64,000 nucleotides of DNA from Mesorhizobium sp. WSM2240 (lineage in GTDB: Bacteria; Pseudomonadota; Alphaproteobacteria; Rhizobiales; Rhizobiaceae), in assembly GCF_040438645.1 (NCBI RefSeq), contig NZ_CP159256.1, positions 62,001-126,000 of the forward strand. The letters run 5' to 3'. The notes under the pieces are model-generated. The model searched no databases. It was not told where the DNA came from and saw only the letters and a program-made list of their open reading frames with translations. The position numbers and the translations under genes were made by a program. The first letter of the stretch is position 1; each line of letters opens with the position of its first letter. This document shows positions 51,851 through 61,049 of the stretch, piece after piece.

Positions 51851-53077
51851 AGTTGCAGTTGTCCGTCCGGCAAGTCCCTGCTCCACCAGGTCCCCAACAA
51901 ATCGGCTAAACGGCACAATATTTTGATGAACGCTGGCTTGTTCTAGGGCTGCCATGTAGTCGGCCCTGCGTTCAACCGGAATCACCGTCCAAGGATACCC
52001 GCCCTCCGCCAGCATGACATCCATCAAGAATCGGCCAATGCGGCCGTTATCATCCATGTAGGGGTGAATGTAGACGAAGACGAAGTGCCCGAGCACAACA
52101 CGGACCGCTGGGTGCTCCTCGCCTTCCAACATCTCGAAAAAGACCGGCATGGCGTCGCGCACGGCGGCCGGCGAGAGCGGCACATGCATGGAGTTGCGGA
52201 TAAACACACGGTCGCTTCGATATCCGGCGAGGTCGCCCGGCTTCGCAATGCCGGCTGTGACGCTGGGGGCGAAGAGCTCGCGATACCAGGTGCCGTGATG
52301 GTGATCGACGACCGTGCCGGGTTTCTCGTTGCTGAGGACGGCGGCAACGCTTTGTTTGACAGCTTCGAACGCCTGATAGTAACCGCGCGCGGCGAGCGCA
52401 TCGCGATGCTGGCTGTCCTGCGCATCATTGTCGGGGTTCCAGGTGCCACTGCGCACCGGTTCGATCAGCTCCGGGCTCAACCGGTAGCCTTCGATCGAGA
52501 GCGAGTGGTAAGCATCCGTAACGTACACGTCATCGACGCGCTTGAGGTACGCCTCGACATGGCTTGGCCTTCCCGGCGCCCTGGGAAAATTTTCGATGAT
52601 GGCACCGCGCATTTCTTGCCACATCAGCCGTATCCGTGCGGCGTAGGGAGAGGTTTCGCGGCGCGGCAGCGCGAGCTCGAGGCGTGCATCGAACGGATCG
52701 GTTTCACGGGTGTAGCCGCCTGCCTGCATGCTGCGCACGATGTCGTCGGCAATGCGGTCGCGACCGATATTGCGAAAGGCACCGGCCAATCTGCCGGCGA
52801 TCGTGCTGTGACCGCCCTCTAAGAGCCTCGATAAGATTTCCGATGCATCCGAAAACAGAGCGAGCGCGGTGCGCGCCTCGGTCGCCTTTTGCGTGAAGAA
52901 GGCGGCGGACGCTTCGATCAGCGCCAGCGCCAGCGTGTAGAGACGCAAACCCTCAACTTCGACTATGTCTCGCGCTGGCGGCATATTCGCCCGCATATCG
53001 AATATCGAGGTGCCGTGCAGAAGTTTCGTCGGTTTGTTTCCCCCGGCCGGGCTGCGCACGAGCAGTTGCCTAGGCAC
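51836..53077 (-). CDS. Fic-family protein, probably 5'-truncated
   Basis: 413 residues from GTG 53077. The C-terminal Fic domain carries HPYMDDNGRIGRFL in place of the HPFxxGNGRxxR core; the catalytic His, the Asn-Gly and the Arg are kept. An SIEGYRL segment earlier resembles the inhibitory S/T-x-x-x-E-G-N helix with N changed. These enzymes AMPylate proteins. Coding sequence continues upstream in frame without a start codon to about 53270 (SFWDFCANYLNDRFGKDWCI), so the natural start has been lost and the shown start is formal. Its 3' end overlaps the nuclease remnant. Confidence 0.75.
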   Translation of the reverse strand: MPRQLLVRSPAGGNKPTKLLHGTSIFDMRANMPPARDIVEVEGLRLYTLALALIEASAAFFTQKATEARTALALFSDASEILSRLLEGGHSTIAGRLAGAFRNIGRDRIADDIVRSMQAGGYTRETDPFDARLELALPRRETSPYAARIRLMWQEMRGAIIENFPRAPGRPSHVEAYLKRVDDVYVTDAYHSLSIEGYRLSPELIEPVRSGTWNPDNDAQDSQHRDALAARGYYQAFEAVKQSVAAVLSNEKPGTVVDHHHGTWYRELFAPSVTAGIAKPGDLAGYRSDRVFIRNSMHVPLSPAAVRDAMPVFFEMLEGEEHPAVRVVLGHFVFVYIHPYMDDNGRIGRFLMDVMLAEGGYPWTVIPVERRADYMAALEQASVHQNIVPFSRFVGDLVEQGLAGRTTATLPDK

Positions 53078-53406
53078 CGTTCGGCTGCCAGCGTGGAAGG
53101 AGAGAGATTGCTCCGGACCGATGCACCAGTCCTTGCCGAACCGATCATTCAGGTAATTCGCGCAGAAGTCCCAGAACGACGCATACCAGCCGGTCGTTTC
53201 GCCCTGACGCTGATTGGAATACGTTGCAAGTAGCTGGATAATCGAAATCCCGGCCGCGCCGTCACAATCGGTAGGTGGAGAGCCGTTCTTCCGGCCTGAT
53301 CAAGGCCTGCGAGAGGAATCATCTTTGGGTGCCCTCCATTTACGACGAGGGTACATAGCTTGCTGGTAAGCTCCGTATGGCGTCAATAGTCTGAAGGGGA
53401 TGACCC

Positions 53407-53620
53407 GTGCCAAAATTCATGACGAACGGATATGGAGATCGTGAGGGGTACGACCGCACCCCCGTGACCGTTCGAGATGCAGCTCACGCCCACGACGCGA
53501 AGCTGCAGAAAAACGGCGTCTTGATGGGGATCGCGGGCGCTCCCGTGCAAATCCGCAACCCCGACGCTGCTCAAGTTGAAACGGCAAATGGCCGGTTTAT
53601 GACCCTCCCTACTCCTGAAA
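53407..53620 (+). pseudogene. YCII-related domain protein, 3'-truncated
   Basis: From GTG 53407 the frame reads MPKFMTNGYGDREGYDRTPV, AHAHDAKLQKNGVLMGIAGA and PVQIRNPDAAQVETANGRFM, the first half of a DGPF/YCII-type protein. After about 53610 the residues no longer resemble the family, although the frame stays open to 53817. Function unknown. Confidence 0.6.
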
Positions 53621-53828
53621 ATCCACAGCCAGGACGTTGTAGCCCCAAAGGGCGAGTTGCGGAGGCCGGTGCGCGCCATCCATGGCACCGAAGAGACGGC
53701 CAGAGCCTTGTGGCAAAACAGGTTGAGATATCGAGCGATGTCGGTCCCACGCACTCTGTTCGTGATTACATTGTTGTAACGGTATTCCGCGGGTGCTATA
53801 TGTTTTTGGCAGAGTAGTGGAGAGCGTC

Positions 53829-54083
53829 ATGTTGAGCGCGGTCAAGAAATTCGGCAATTCCGCAGGGATCATCATACCCAAGCCACTCCTGAGCGAGATT
53901 GGCGCTCGGGCAGGCGACCATGTCGAACTTCGGGTCGAGGGTGACCGGATCGTGATCGAGCGCGTCATCAACCCGCCCCGCCAGGGCTGGGCCGAGGATG
54001 CTGCCCGGCTTGCCGCTGAGGGCGACGACGAGCTGGCATGGCCGGAATTCGCCAATGACGACGATGCCAAACTCGCATGGTGA
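53829..54083 (+). CDS. mazE: MazE-type antitoxin (AbrB/SpoVT swapped-hairpin fold)
   Basis: ATG 53829 follows GGAGAG and gives 84 residues. The N-terminal swapped hairpin (VKKFGNSAGIIIPKPLLSEI, HVELRVEGDRIVIERV) binds the operator, and the acidic C-terminal tail (AAEGDDELAWPEFANDDDAK) would inhibit MazF. A TATATG sequence at about 53799 could be the -10 element. It overlaps mazF by seven bases. Confidence 0.92.
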   Translation: MLSAVKKFGNSAGIIIPKPLLSEIGARAGDHVELRVEGDRIVIERVINPPRQGWAEDAARLAAEGDDELAWPEFANDDDAKLAW

Positions 54084-54397
54084 AACGTGGCGAGGTGTGG
54101 CTTTCCGCGCTTGATCCGACGGTCGGCAGCGAGATCCAAAAGACGCGACCGTGCCTGATCGTATCACCGCCTGAGATCCACGACCACTTGCGCACCGTCA
54201 TTGCGGCGCCGATGACTTCCGGTAGCAAACCTGCAGGATTTCGTGTGCCGGTGGCATTCCAGGGCGTGGACGGGCTTATACTGCTAGAGCAAGCTCGAGC
54301 GCTGGACAAGCGCAGACTGCTGAAGCGCCTCGGGAGTGTCCCGGATACTGTGCTGAGGCAGGTTCTGAAAACGCTGCGCGAACTCTATGAGGAGTAA
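54077..54397 (+). CDS. mazF: MazF-type mRNA interferase toxin
   Basis: A 106-residue protein of the PemK/MazF fold: MVKRGEVWLSALDPTVGSEI, KTRPCLIVSPPEIH, TVIAAPMTSGSK and LLEQARALDKRRLLKRLG. The Arg of KTRPCLI and the Thr/Ser of PMTSG are the usual catalytic and RNA-binding residues. It starts inside the end of mazE, so production is coupled. It appears intact. Confidence 0.93.
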   Translation: MVKRGEVWLSALDPTVGSEIQKTRPCLIVSPPEIHDHLRTVIAAPMTSGSKPAGFRVPVAFQGVDGLILLEQARALDKRRLLKRLGSVPDTVLRQVLKTLRELYEE

Positions 54398-54664
54398 TCT
54401 GAACCTTGTGCTGACTGCGCGTGACGATCTGGCCCCGCGGCCAACCAGCGATGCGCCGCGGAACAGGGTCGGCTCGATCGTCAGCACATGAAGCGCGCAA
54501 AATTGCAGTCATAGTCGATCCTGTGAACCAGGGGAGCTCGATGTACTTATTCGCCGTTACCCCGATTCTCGCTCCGTGGGGGCGACGTCCACGAGTTGGA
54601 TGAATCGACCTCCGCCACTTGATCAATGACGATGATTGAATCGCTGTCGAAGCGGCCAAGCAGT

Positions 54665-55144
54665 TCAATCACACCAACTGCGACGCGATTCTTCCCATCG
54701 CCGTGCGAGCCCTTCAGAAACAAGAATCCCGCCGAGGGACTGACGGTCGCGATAGACGGTGCGAAGCTTGCGGCCATACTGATCTTCGTCGCGCCATCCG
54801 GCCGACAGGGAGAAGCTGCCGGCATTGAGCAGACTGTTCAGCCGACGCTTGGCCGCTTCACCCAATTGCGCCTCACGCACGCAGCGCGGTGGACTGAGTT
54901 CGGGCGTGTCGATATCGGCGATGCGGATCTTCTCACCACGAAACCAGGAATTGTCGCCATCGACCACGCGGTTTGTGCGAGCCGCGCCGGCGCAGATGGA
55001 GAACGTGGCCGAAAAGGTGTTCGACGCAGGCGCCTGGAAGAACGCCGCCACGCGATGGAAACCGCCACTGTCCCGCAGATGATAGAATCCGACCGCACCC
55101 GCGATTATGACGATCCGGATCGAAATGCGCCTCTTCGGCGCCAC
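54665..55144 (-). CDS. Thermonuclease (SNase-like) family protein with N-terminal hydrophobic anchor
   Basis: A 159-residue protein. SIRIVIIAGAVGFYHLRDSG suggests a signal or anchor. The SNase-like core is RVVDGDNSWFRGEKIRIADI, DTPELSPPRC, the second catalytic region in WRDEDQYGRKLRTVYRDRQS and LVSEGLARRWEE. The conserved DGD, R-x-x-x-I-D-x-P-E and R of YGRxL are present. It may degrade nucleic acids outside the cytoplasm. Neighbouring genes do not form an operon with it. Confidence 0.8.
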   Translation of the reverse strand: MAPKRRISIRIVIIAGAVGFYHLRDSGGFHRVAAFFQAPASNTFSATFSICAGAARTNRVVDGDNSWFRGEKIRIADIDTPELSPPRCVREAQLGEAAKRRLNSLLNAGSFSLSAGWRDEDQYGRKLRTVYRDRQSLGGILVSEGLARRWEESRRSWCD

Positions 55145-55199
55145 GAATATCGTGGCTTCGAATACCGGCTCGGGCTTTTTGTGTATCGGCCACTGGCCT

Positions 55200-55480
55200 C
55201 GCGCGGATATCTACTGCTCGGCATGTCGAGGGTGACGGTCAACGCCAAGCGGCAGAGCGGGCAGGTGCTCGGGATCGATGGCGCCAAGCGCGGCTTTCGC
55301 TTTCCTGTGTGGCAACTCGACAAGGACGGCCGGCCGTTCGGGGCATTGCCGGCACTCCATGCGATGTTGGGCGATAGCGCTGGGCGGCTACCGATTTTTG
55401 GTGTCGCGCCACGGTACGCTCGATGGTCGAACGGGGATTGAAAATCAATCACTAATGTCGAAAATCGCTCACGAAGAGAT
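55200..55480 (+). pseudogene. Antitoxin-like (Xre/MbcA/ParS-type) C-terminal domain remnant, frameshifted
   Basis: On the plus strand MSRVTVNAKRQSGQVLGIDG, AKRGFRFPVWQLDKDGRPFG and ALPALHAMLGDS are followed, after a frame change near 55385, by GGYRFLVSRHGTLDGRTGIE. This is the pattern of antitoxins that partner RES-domain toxins. No RES toxin is found next to it. Confidence 0.55.
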
Positions 55481-55539
55481 GTGGGTGTCGATAACAAGAA
55501 CAAGCATACCCGCCAGCCATTGACCAGAATGGAGCCAAA

Positions 55540-55930
55540 ATGCCTTCAAAAGAGTTCTCTCGCGAGGACTGTTCGCGCCGGTTTGGGAGAAGCCGACACA
55601 GGAGGTGGCCAGGGAGCTTGGCGTTTCGGATGTCGCAATCGCCAAGCTGTGTGCCCGTCTTCAGGTTCCCAAACCGCCCCGAGGCTACTGGGCCAGGGTT
55701 CAATCCGGGCAGACGCCGAAACGTCCGCCACTTGCGGGGTTGGTCGCAAACGCCGGGAAACGGCACGTGCGAAAGCAGTTGGAGCATTGTCGAAACTGCA
55801 ACAGGAATTCTACCAGGCTGCGCTCAGCGAGTTGGACGCTCGCGGTACGGATGTGGATGGACATGCCCGTAACGTTCACCACCACGTAAGAGGACCGGCA
55901 GATTCTCTAGACCGATGCCGAGCAACATAG
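55540..55930 (+). pseudogene. Conserved protein with HTH-like segment, frameshifted
   Basis: MPSKEFSREDC from ATG 55540, then VARELGVSDVAIAKLCARLQ and VPKPPRGYWARVQSGQTPKR in a second frame, then RRETARAKAVGALSKLQQEF in a third, make one protein in order. A missing C near 55570 restores DLFAPVWEKPTQEVARELGV. The VARELGVSDVAIAKLC segment is helix-turn-helix-like. I do not recognise a named function. Confidence 0.55.
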
Positions 55931-56361
55931 GGGGTGGGCCAGAACGGCCCAGATAGCCGCAACTGGCAGCCAGGAGGGCGCTCGCGACAGTCGCTAACGG
56001 GAATGCGGGTCAGCCGCTGCTTCAGCAAACTTACCGCCCCTTCGTACCTTCCCAGTTGAAACGACGCTATGGATACTACCGATCCGCGCGCGCGCTCATT
56101 CCGGTCTCAAGCTCCATAAGGACAACGCGCAGGAGAGTGCGAATTTCGTCCCGAGCGGCGCCGTACTCTACGCCAGCTGCTGCACGAGCGTCTTGGCAGT
56201 CTCGCGCCAAAACATGCGGCAGCCAATTTGAAGTCATGAAACTTTCGAGAGTGCGGATGGTTTGGACCACACCCAAACGGCTGATCGACAGCCCAGCAAC
56301 CCGGGCGTATGGTTTTGACGCGGCATCGGCCGGGCTGTGCCGCCATTCGTGGGAGGACACC
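55931..56361. other. Intergenic stretch, no recognised gene
   Basis: About 430 bp. The open frame that runs through it into the secreted protein at 56362 has no signal or domain in this part. It probably contains the promoter for that gene. Confidence 0.45.
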
Positions 56362-56805
56362 ATGGTTAGACTGCTTACTGCAATTTTTGCCGTGCTTTCC
56401 CTTTGCCTCTTAGCGTGGTCCCCAGCCAAGGCTGACCCGGTCGAAGATCAGGTGAAAGCCGCTTACTCTGCCTGGGACGCTGCGTTTAACAAAGCAGATG
56501 CAAAGGCGGTTGCGGCGTTCTACACCGATGACGCGATCTTCTTGCCCGCCACTCACGACGTGATTAAGGGGCGGGACGGGGTCGAGAAATTCTTTGACGG
56601 ACTCTTCGGCATGGGGGTAACAGGCCACAAGCTCGAACTGATCGAGGCACAGGGTGACGGCAACCTGCTGTTCGGCACGGCGAAATGGTCGGCCAAGGGC
56701 AAAGACGCCAATGGTGCGGATCAGCCGTGGGCCGGGGTGGCAACCCACGTCTTCGAAAAGCAGGCAGACGGCAGCCTTAAACTCAGGCTGCACACCTTCA
56801 ACTGA
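56362..56805 (+). CDS. Secreted SnoaL-like/DUF4440 protein
   Basis: ATG 56362 lies after GGGAGGAC and begins a clear Sec signal peptide (MVRLLTAIFAVLSLCLLAWS, cleavage near AKADP). It gives 147 residues. The mature part is a DUF4440/SnoaL-type cone fold: VKAAYSAWDAAFNKADAKAV, AAFYTDDAIFLPATHDVIKG and TAKWSAKGKDANGADQPWAG. Relatives bind small ligands or act as isomerases. No operon partner is visible. Confidence 0.85.
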   Translation: MVRLLTAIFAVLSLCLLAWSPAKADPVEDQVKAAYSAWDAAFNKADAKAVAAFYTDDAIFLPATHDVIKGRDGVEKFFDGLFGMGVTGHKLELIEAQGDGNLLFGTAKWSAKGKDANGADQPWAGVATHVFEKQADGSLKLRLHTFN

Positions 56806-57029
56806 GGGTGATCGCGGAGCTGCCGACCAAAACCGCACCCCGTCCGATGCCACTGTTGGCCGGGCCTCCTGGTCCTGATCAGCTTGGCGCAACTTCTCGT
56901 GCTGTTTACCGTCTGACTTGGGACTGTTCGCCTCGCAGGCGCGACCGCGCCGCCACGATCGATGTATTTCGACGGACGTCAGTAGCGCCCACGCAATAAC
57001 AGTGCCCAGGCCAGGGCAGATTGTCGTAC

Positions 57030-57425
57030 TCAATCGAGAGCTGTCCAGCCTCGAACCCAGAAATCTTCGGCTTCCGGCGTGTCCATGTCCCATTGCCTGA
57101 TTTCGATCGCGGCCCCAACGGCGATTGCCAACCGGCGCCCGCCCAACGCCCAGTAACGGTCCACAAAGTCGAACTCGTCGAAGCTTTTCACCTGTGGGGC
57201 CGCGGTCGTTTTCGGCGGGCGAGTCTCATTTGGCGTTCGGCGAACGCTCTCGGCTTTGCCGCAATTCCCGTGCCTTCGCGATTATCGCTCTCAGCCTCAC
57301 CAGTTCGATCGGCAACGGGAACCGGTACCTGCCAAGGACGTAAATATCGTTGTTTACGTCCTTCTGCATGCGCCACAGCGAATAGCCGTCGAATGACGTG
57401 CTCCTCGCGAGCGCCCTGGATCACA
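57030..57425 (-). pseudogene. Unrecognised conserved-looking coding region, frameshifted
   Basis: Minus-strand reading gives TSFDGYSLWRMQKDVNNDIY and VLGRYRFPLPIELVRLRAII, AKARELRQSRERSPNA, then after a frame change near 57230 TAAPQVKSFDEFDFVDRYWA and LGGRRLAIAVGAAIEIRQWD, ending at TGA 57030. The composition looks protein-coding and there is no clear start. No function can be offered. Confidence 0.4.
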
Positions 57426-57720
57426 CGGCGCTAGGCACCACCGCTCAGACGCCGGCCGGAGGCAAACGCGCGCTGGCGGGCTGCTAGCCGCCCTCGTGTT
57501 TGATTGCGGCTGCCGCGAGCACCATCAGCGCATAGGTGACTTCTCGTCCTATCCGCCGCCCGGGTCGCCCGTCTGCGAAGATATGCCGAAATTTTGGTAT
57601 GTTCGCAAGCTGATCGACTGTCGGCGCGCTGCCACTTTACCGCGGCGCTTGACCTTGCGCGGGCTTTGCGCAAACTGCCGGCCATAGTGCTTCGCGCCGG
57701 CCATCATTCACGAGGACAGC

Positions 57721-58197
57721 ATGACCCGCATCGCCCGTTTCGCCATGGCCGCAACGCTGGCCCTCGGTTCGTTCATGACGCCGGCAGCTGCGCCCGCCGC
57801 CGACATGAGGATTTACCAGCAGCAAGATTCTGGGGTCTGCGCCGACAGGCGCTTTCTGGCCAAGATCACCGACCGCTTCCGTTACCAGGTGCGGCACGTT
57901 CCGCACCTGCCCGACGTCGCGATTACCGATTTCCAGCGCATCCGCGCCACCCTTTTCGAGCCGAGAGCCGAGCGCAAGCCCATCGCGCGGCAATATTGCG
58001 AGGCTGACGTCCTGCTTTCCGACGGTTACACGCGCAACATCTGGTATCTCATCGAAGGCGGCATGGGATTTGCCGGCATCGGCGACAATGTCGAATTCTG
58101 CGTCGACGGCTTCGACCGCTGGTATGTCTATAACGGCCGCTGCCGCGTCCTGCGCCCGGGTGTGGATAGGATTCAGGTGGGGACGGCCTACAAATGA
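57721..58197 (+). CDS. Small secreted protein of unknown function
   Basis: A 158-residue protein with a Sec signal peptide (MTRIARFAMAATLALGSFMT, cleavage near APAAD). The mature part has four cysteines (SGVCADRRFL, ARQYCEADVL, VEFCVDGF, NGRCRVLRPG) and aromatic segments NIWYLIEGGMGFAGIGDNVE and RWYVYNGR. It reads like a small periplasmic disulfide-bonded beta protein. I cannot name the family. Confidence 0.72.
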   Translation: MTRIARFAMAATLALGSFMTPAAAPAADMRIYQQQDSGVCADRRFLAKITDRFRYQVRHVPHLPDVAITDFQRIRATLFEPRAERKPIARQYCEADVLLSDGYTRNIWYLIEGGMGFAGIGDNVEFCVDGFDRWYVYNGRCRVLRPGVDRIQVGTAYK

Positions 58198-58328
58198 CGG
58201 CTTTCTGCGCTTCCGGTGCTCATGCGCAGGGCTGTCTTGGTGATCGCGAGCCCCGCGGCTGTCCACGCCAAGCCGGCGGGGGGAATCCGTGTGTCCGGGG
58301 CCTCTGAGGCCGTGCAAGAAGGCGGCTG

Positions 58329-58712
58329 CTACCGATGACTGCGTATCCAATGAGGCGTTACATCGACCCACAATCGCGGAGAGGCTTTTGCGGAGCAGAA
58401 CTCCCACTCATGCTCGATGAGAGATATTGAGTGCTTTAACCGCTTGGCGGCGAGAACCTCGTTCAAGGCGATGTTCAGGTCGTCGAAACGGTGTCCCTTG
58501 GGCGGTTACCCCATACCGCTGAGCCATCTGCTTCATGCCCCGATCGATAGCGACCAAGATTGCACCGTTGCTAACGCCTCGGCGCACACCGCTTCATCAG
58601 GTGTTTTGTCGGGCAGTACGTTGCGATGACAGATGACGGTGTGCCCACCTTCAGAAAACACACGCCCGACTGAACCAGTACGCCAGCATCAAGAAAAATT
58701 GTGAGTTTGATG
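58329..58712 (-). pseudogene. PIN-like (DUF5615-type) protein remnant in several frames
   Basis: Minus-strand frames in order: KLTIFLDAGVLVQSG; RVFSEGGHTVICHRNVLPDK and TPDEAVCAEALA; GAILVAIDRGMKQMAQRYGV; RFDDLNIALNEVLAAKRLKH, SISLIEHEWEFCSAKASPRL and WVDVT. Together they form one PIN-fold protein of about 125 residues with acidic residues FLDAG, DEAV and AIDRG in the expected places. At least three frame breaks show it is dead. Confidence 0.6.
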
Positions 58713-58905
58713 TTGGCCGAGTTCAAGCGGCTGTGTCGTATTCAATGGCCGCGCATCGGATATTGGCCGGACCTAGTAGGCGAGACGGATCGATCCGGCC
58801 GCTGGGAGTATACCACAGCGAGGCGCTCATTGCACCTTGGCCAACAGGGTAGGGCTATCCCTTCGGAGGGGTGCTGGCAGCCCGCTTTATACCGGGATGA
58901 GGTAA

Positions 58906-59028
58906 GCCGGGAGGCAGATCGCCAAGGAGCTGAAAATCACTCAGCGCGCGGCGCTCGGCCTCGTCGCCGAACTCGGCATCCGCGAAGTGATGGGCCGGAG
59001 CCGCTACCGGGCGTGGGGTGTCCTGTGA
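58906..59028 (+). pseudogene. DUF1612/HTH protein remnant (C-terminal helix-turn-helix)
   Basis: AGRQIAKELKITQRAALGLV and AELGIREVMGRSRYRAWGVL, ending at TGA 59028, match the C-terminal helix-turn-helix of the rhizobial DUF1612 family. A TAA precedes it in frame, and the rest of the gene is not recognisable upstream. Confidence 0.6.
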
Positions 59029-59127
59029 CGTCGTTTGCCAGGGCCGGTTGACGGCAAGACATGCTTCCGCAACTGTTCAAGCCGAATGCGTGCCAGTGGT
59101 ACGTGCAAGCGACTGAAATAATGCACA

Positions 59128-59466
59128 TTACAATTGCGTACGGGACCGCATATTGGAGGCGATAATGATCTCGGAGTTCGTTTCTACGCCGAATTTCTGC
59201 CGATACCAAACCTCCGCGACGATGACCATAAGGTCGTCGCGCCTGCCTTCCGCCGCCTGAACGATTCCGGCTTTCAGGACATTGGCTTCCTCGGGATTTT
59301 CCGCGAGAGCTGCCACGATCTCGTCGAGATCGGGAGAGCCGCCTGAAGCAGCAATTGGATGTGTCTTGAACATCCTCGCGACATTCGCTGCCTTGATTTC
59401 GTCCAAAGCGCGCATCACGTGCTCCAACACCTCGCGTGCGTTCTCAATCTTGTCGTCATTGCCCAT
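59128..59466 (-). CDS. Hypothetical protein
   Basis: ATG 59466 (MGNDDKIENAREVLEHVMRA) gives 112 residues; ATG 59517 is also possible, and neither has a strong Shine-Dalgarno. The protein is acidic and mostly helical (LDEIKAANVARMFKTHPIAA, DLDEIVAALAENPEEANVLK). There is no known domain. It is the only intact-looking frame between two remnant genes, so it may still be expressed. I am unsure that it is a gene. Confidence 0.45.
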   Translation of the reverse strand: MGNDDKIENAREVLEHVMRALDEIKAANVARMFKTHPIAASGGSPDLDEIVAALAENPEEANVLKAGIVQAAEGRRDDLMVIVAEVWYRQKFGVETNSEIIIASNMRSRTQL

Positions 59467-59524
59467 CAGTCGTTCCAATTTCCTGTTCGGTAACCTGTTT
59501 TCGCTCACCGCTATCATAATGCTT

Positions 59525-60000
59525 CTAGGAATCCCGGCACCATTTTGAGATGTCGTGCTTCAGCAGGTGCTGCATCATCTGGTTCCAACGATGGCGACGC
59601 TTTTCCATCGACATGGACAGCGCCTGGGCGATCGCGTTGGCGACGGCTTCTGAATCGTAAGGGTCGACAAGGATCGCCCCGTCGAGTTCGCGAGCCGCAC
59701 CGGCAAGCGCGACAGCACGAGCACGCCCGGATCCTCAAAGCGCTGGGCGGCGACATATTCCTTCGCGACGAGGTTCATGCCGTCGCGGATCGGTGTGACA
59801 AGGCCGACCCGCGCCACGCGATAAATCCCGGCAAGCGCGTCGCTTGCCCAATCGACCGGTCACGTGACGGATTGGCACCCAGTCCGGCGTTCCGTGTTGC
59901 CCGTTGACCCGGCCAGCGAACTCGGCCACGTGCCGTTGCACGGTGGCATATTGGAGAACTTCCGGTATCTATACAGCGAACGCGGTACCTCGTCTGCCTT
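59525..60000 (-). pseudogene. otsA: Trehalose-6-phosphate synthase remnant (OtsA C-terminal part)
   Basis: Frames in order on the minus strand: VLQYATVQRHVAEFAGRVNG and [14 protein letters not shown]; then [20 protein letters not shown] and [18 protein letters not shown]; then a further frame ending HLLKHDISKWCRDS at TAG 59525. These are the C-terminal third of rhizobial OtsA, including the GMNLVAKEY substrate region. The N-terminal two thirds are absent and at least three frame breaks exist. The remnant abuts the sugar-import operon. Confidence 0.8.
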
Positions 60001-60053
60001 CGCTAAATGCCGTCGAACCGGCTTAGAGACCGCGCTGTTTGTCTTGACGATGC

Positions 60054-61049
60054 TCACAGACTGAGCTCACGCCGAAGTGTCTCCAGGCGCTCCATGGCGA
60101 TAACGCCATCGCCGATATTGGGGGCTGCCGTCGCGGCGCCGCCAAGCGCGGGAACGACGTCGGCAAGAAGGGAATAGTACCCCTTCGGATCCTCGTTTGC
60201 GGCAGCGGTAAAATTCGGCTTCCATGTAAGGCTGTCGATTGTATCGGAGAGGGTTGCCCCCGGATCGTCTACCTTGAAGGGCGGATTGCGGTTCCACCGG
60301 ATCTCGACGACGTTGTCAATCTCGATACGCTGATGGTCGCCCATCAGTTCGATGCGCTCCACGGGCGCGCCGCGCGACTGGACCGTACCCATGGCGATCG
60401 TACCGATTGCCCCGCACTCGAAATCGAAATTGACGTGGAAGAGCACCTTGCCGGGTTCCTTCTCGACCTTGCGCGCCGTGAGCTTCGCGACCGGCGAGAC
60501 GAGGAAGGAAACCAGGTCCATATAGTGCACGCAGTGATGCAGGAAAAAGCCGGTGTAATCGACACTACCGGCGAAATAACCAGGAGCGGTCATATAATAG
60601 CCTGTAAGTCCCAGGACAGGGCCGAAGCGGCCGGACCGTACGATGTTCGCCGCGATCTTGTTGCCGGCGGAGTAACGTTTCATGAAGCCGACGAGGAGCG
60701 GTTTTCCTGCGCGCTCCGACGCTGCCTGAAGCTCGCGCGCGCCAGCGGCGCTGCCTGACGGCGGCTTTTCCATGAAGACGGGCAACCCCCGCTCCAATGC
60801 CGCCCTGCCGAAGGCAAGGTGCTGATCGGGACCAACGGCCATGCCGACTGCATCGATTCCAGGCATTCGGATCAGTTCTCCTGCATCCTTGGTCAGCCGG
60901 GAGACGTTGAACTGGCGGCCGGCGGCTTCCGCCCGCTTGCCCTCTATGTCGCAAAGAGCGGCCAGTTCGACATCGTGGCGAACGAGTTGGGGGAGAAGCA
61001 TCTGTGTGGCGTGGACGCCGCACCCGATCCAACCAATTTTCAAGGTCAT
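60054..61049 (-). CDS. Gfo/Idh/MocA-family oxidoreductase
   Basis: ATG 61049 (MTLKIGWIGCGVHATQMLLP) overlaps the stop of the isomerase gene by four bases and gives 331 residues. The N-terminal Rossmann part has WIGCGVHA and the EKPPSGSAAGAREL motif typical of the family; the C-terminal part carries the substrate face (SVDYTGFFLHHCVHYMDLVS). Members oxidise sugars or inositols with NAD(P). Last gene of the leftward sugar operon, probably acting on the imported or epimerised sugar. Confidence 0.92.
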   Translation of the reverse strand: MTLKIGWIGCGVHATQMLLPQLVRHDVELAALCDIEGKRAEAAGRQFNVSRLTKDAGELIRMPGIDAVGMAVGPDQHLAFGRAALERGLPVFMEKPPSGSAAGARELQAASERAGKPLLVGFMKRYSAGNKIAANIVRSGRFGPVLGLTGYYMTAPGYFAGSVDYTGFFLHHCVHYMDLVSFLVSPVAKLTARKVEKEPGKVLFHVNFDFECGAIGTIAMGTVQSRGAPVERIELMGDHQRIEIDNVVEIRWNRNPPFKVDDPGATLSDTIDSLTWKPNFTAAANEDPKGYYSLLADVVPALGGAATAAPNIGDGVIAMERLETLRRELSL

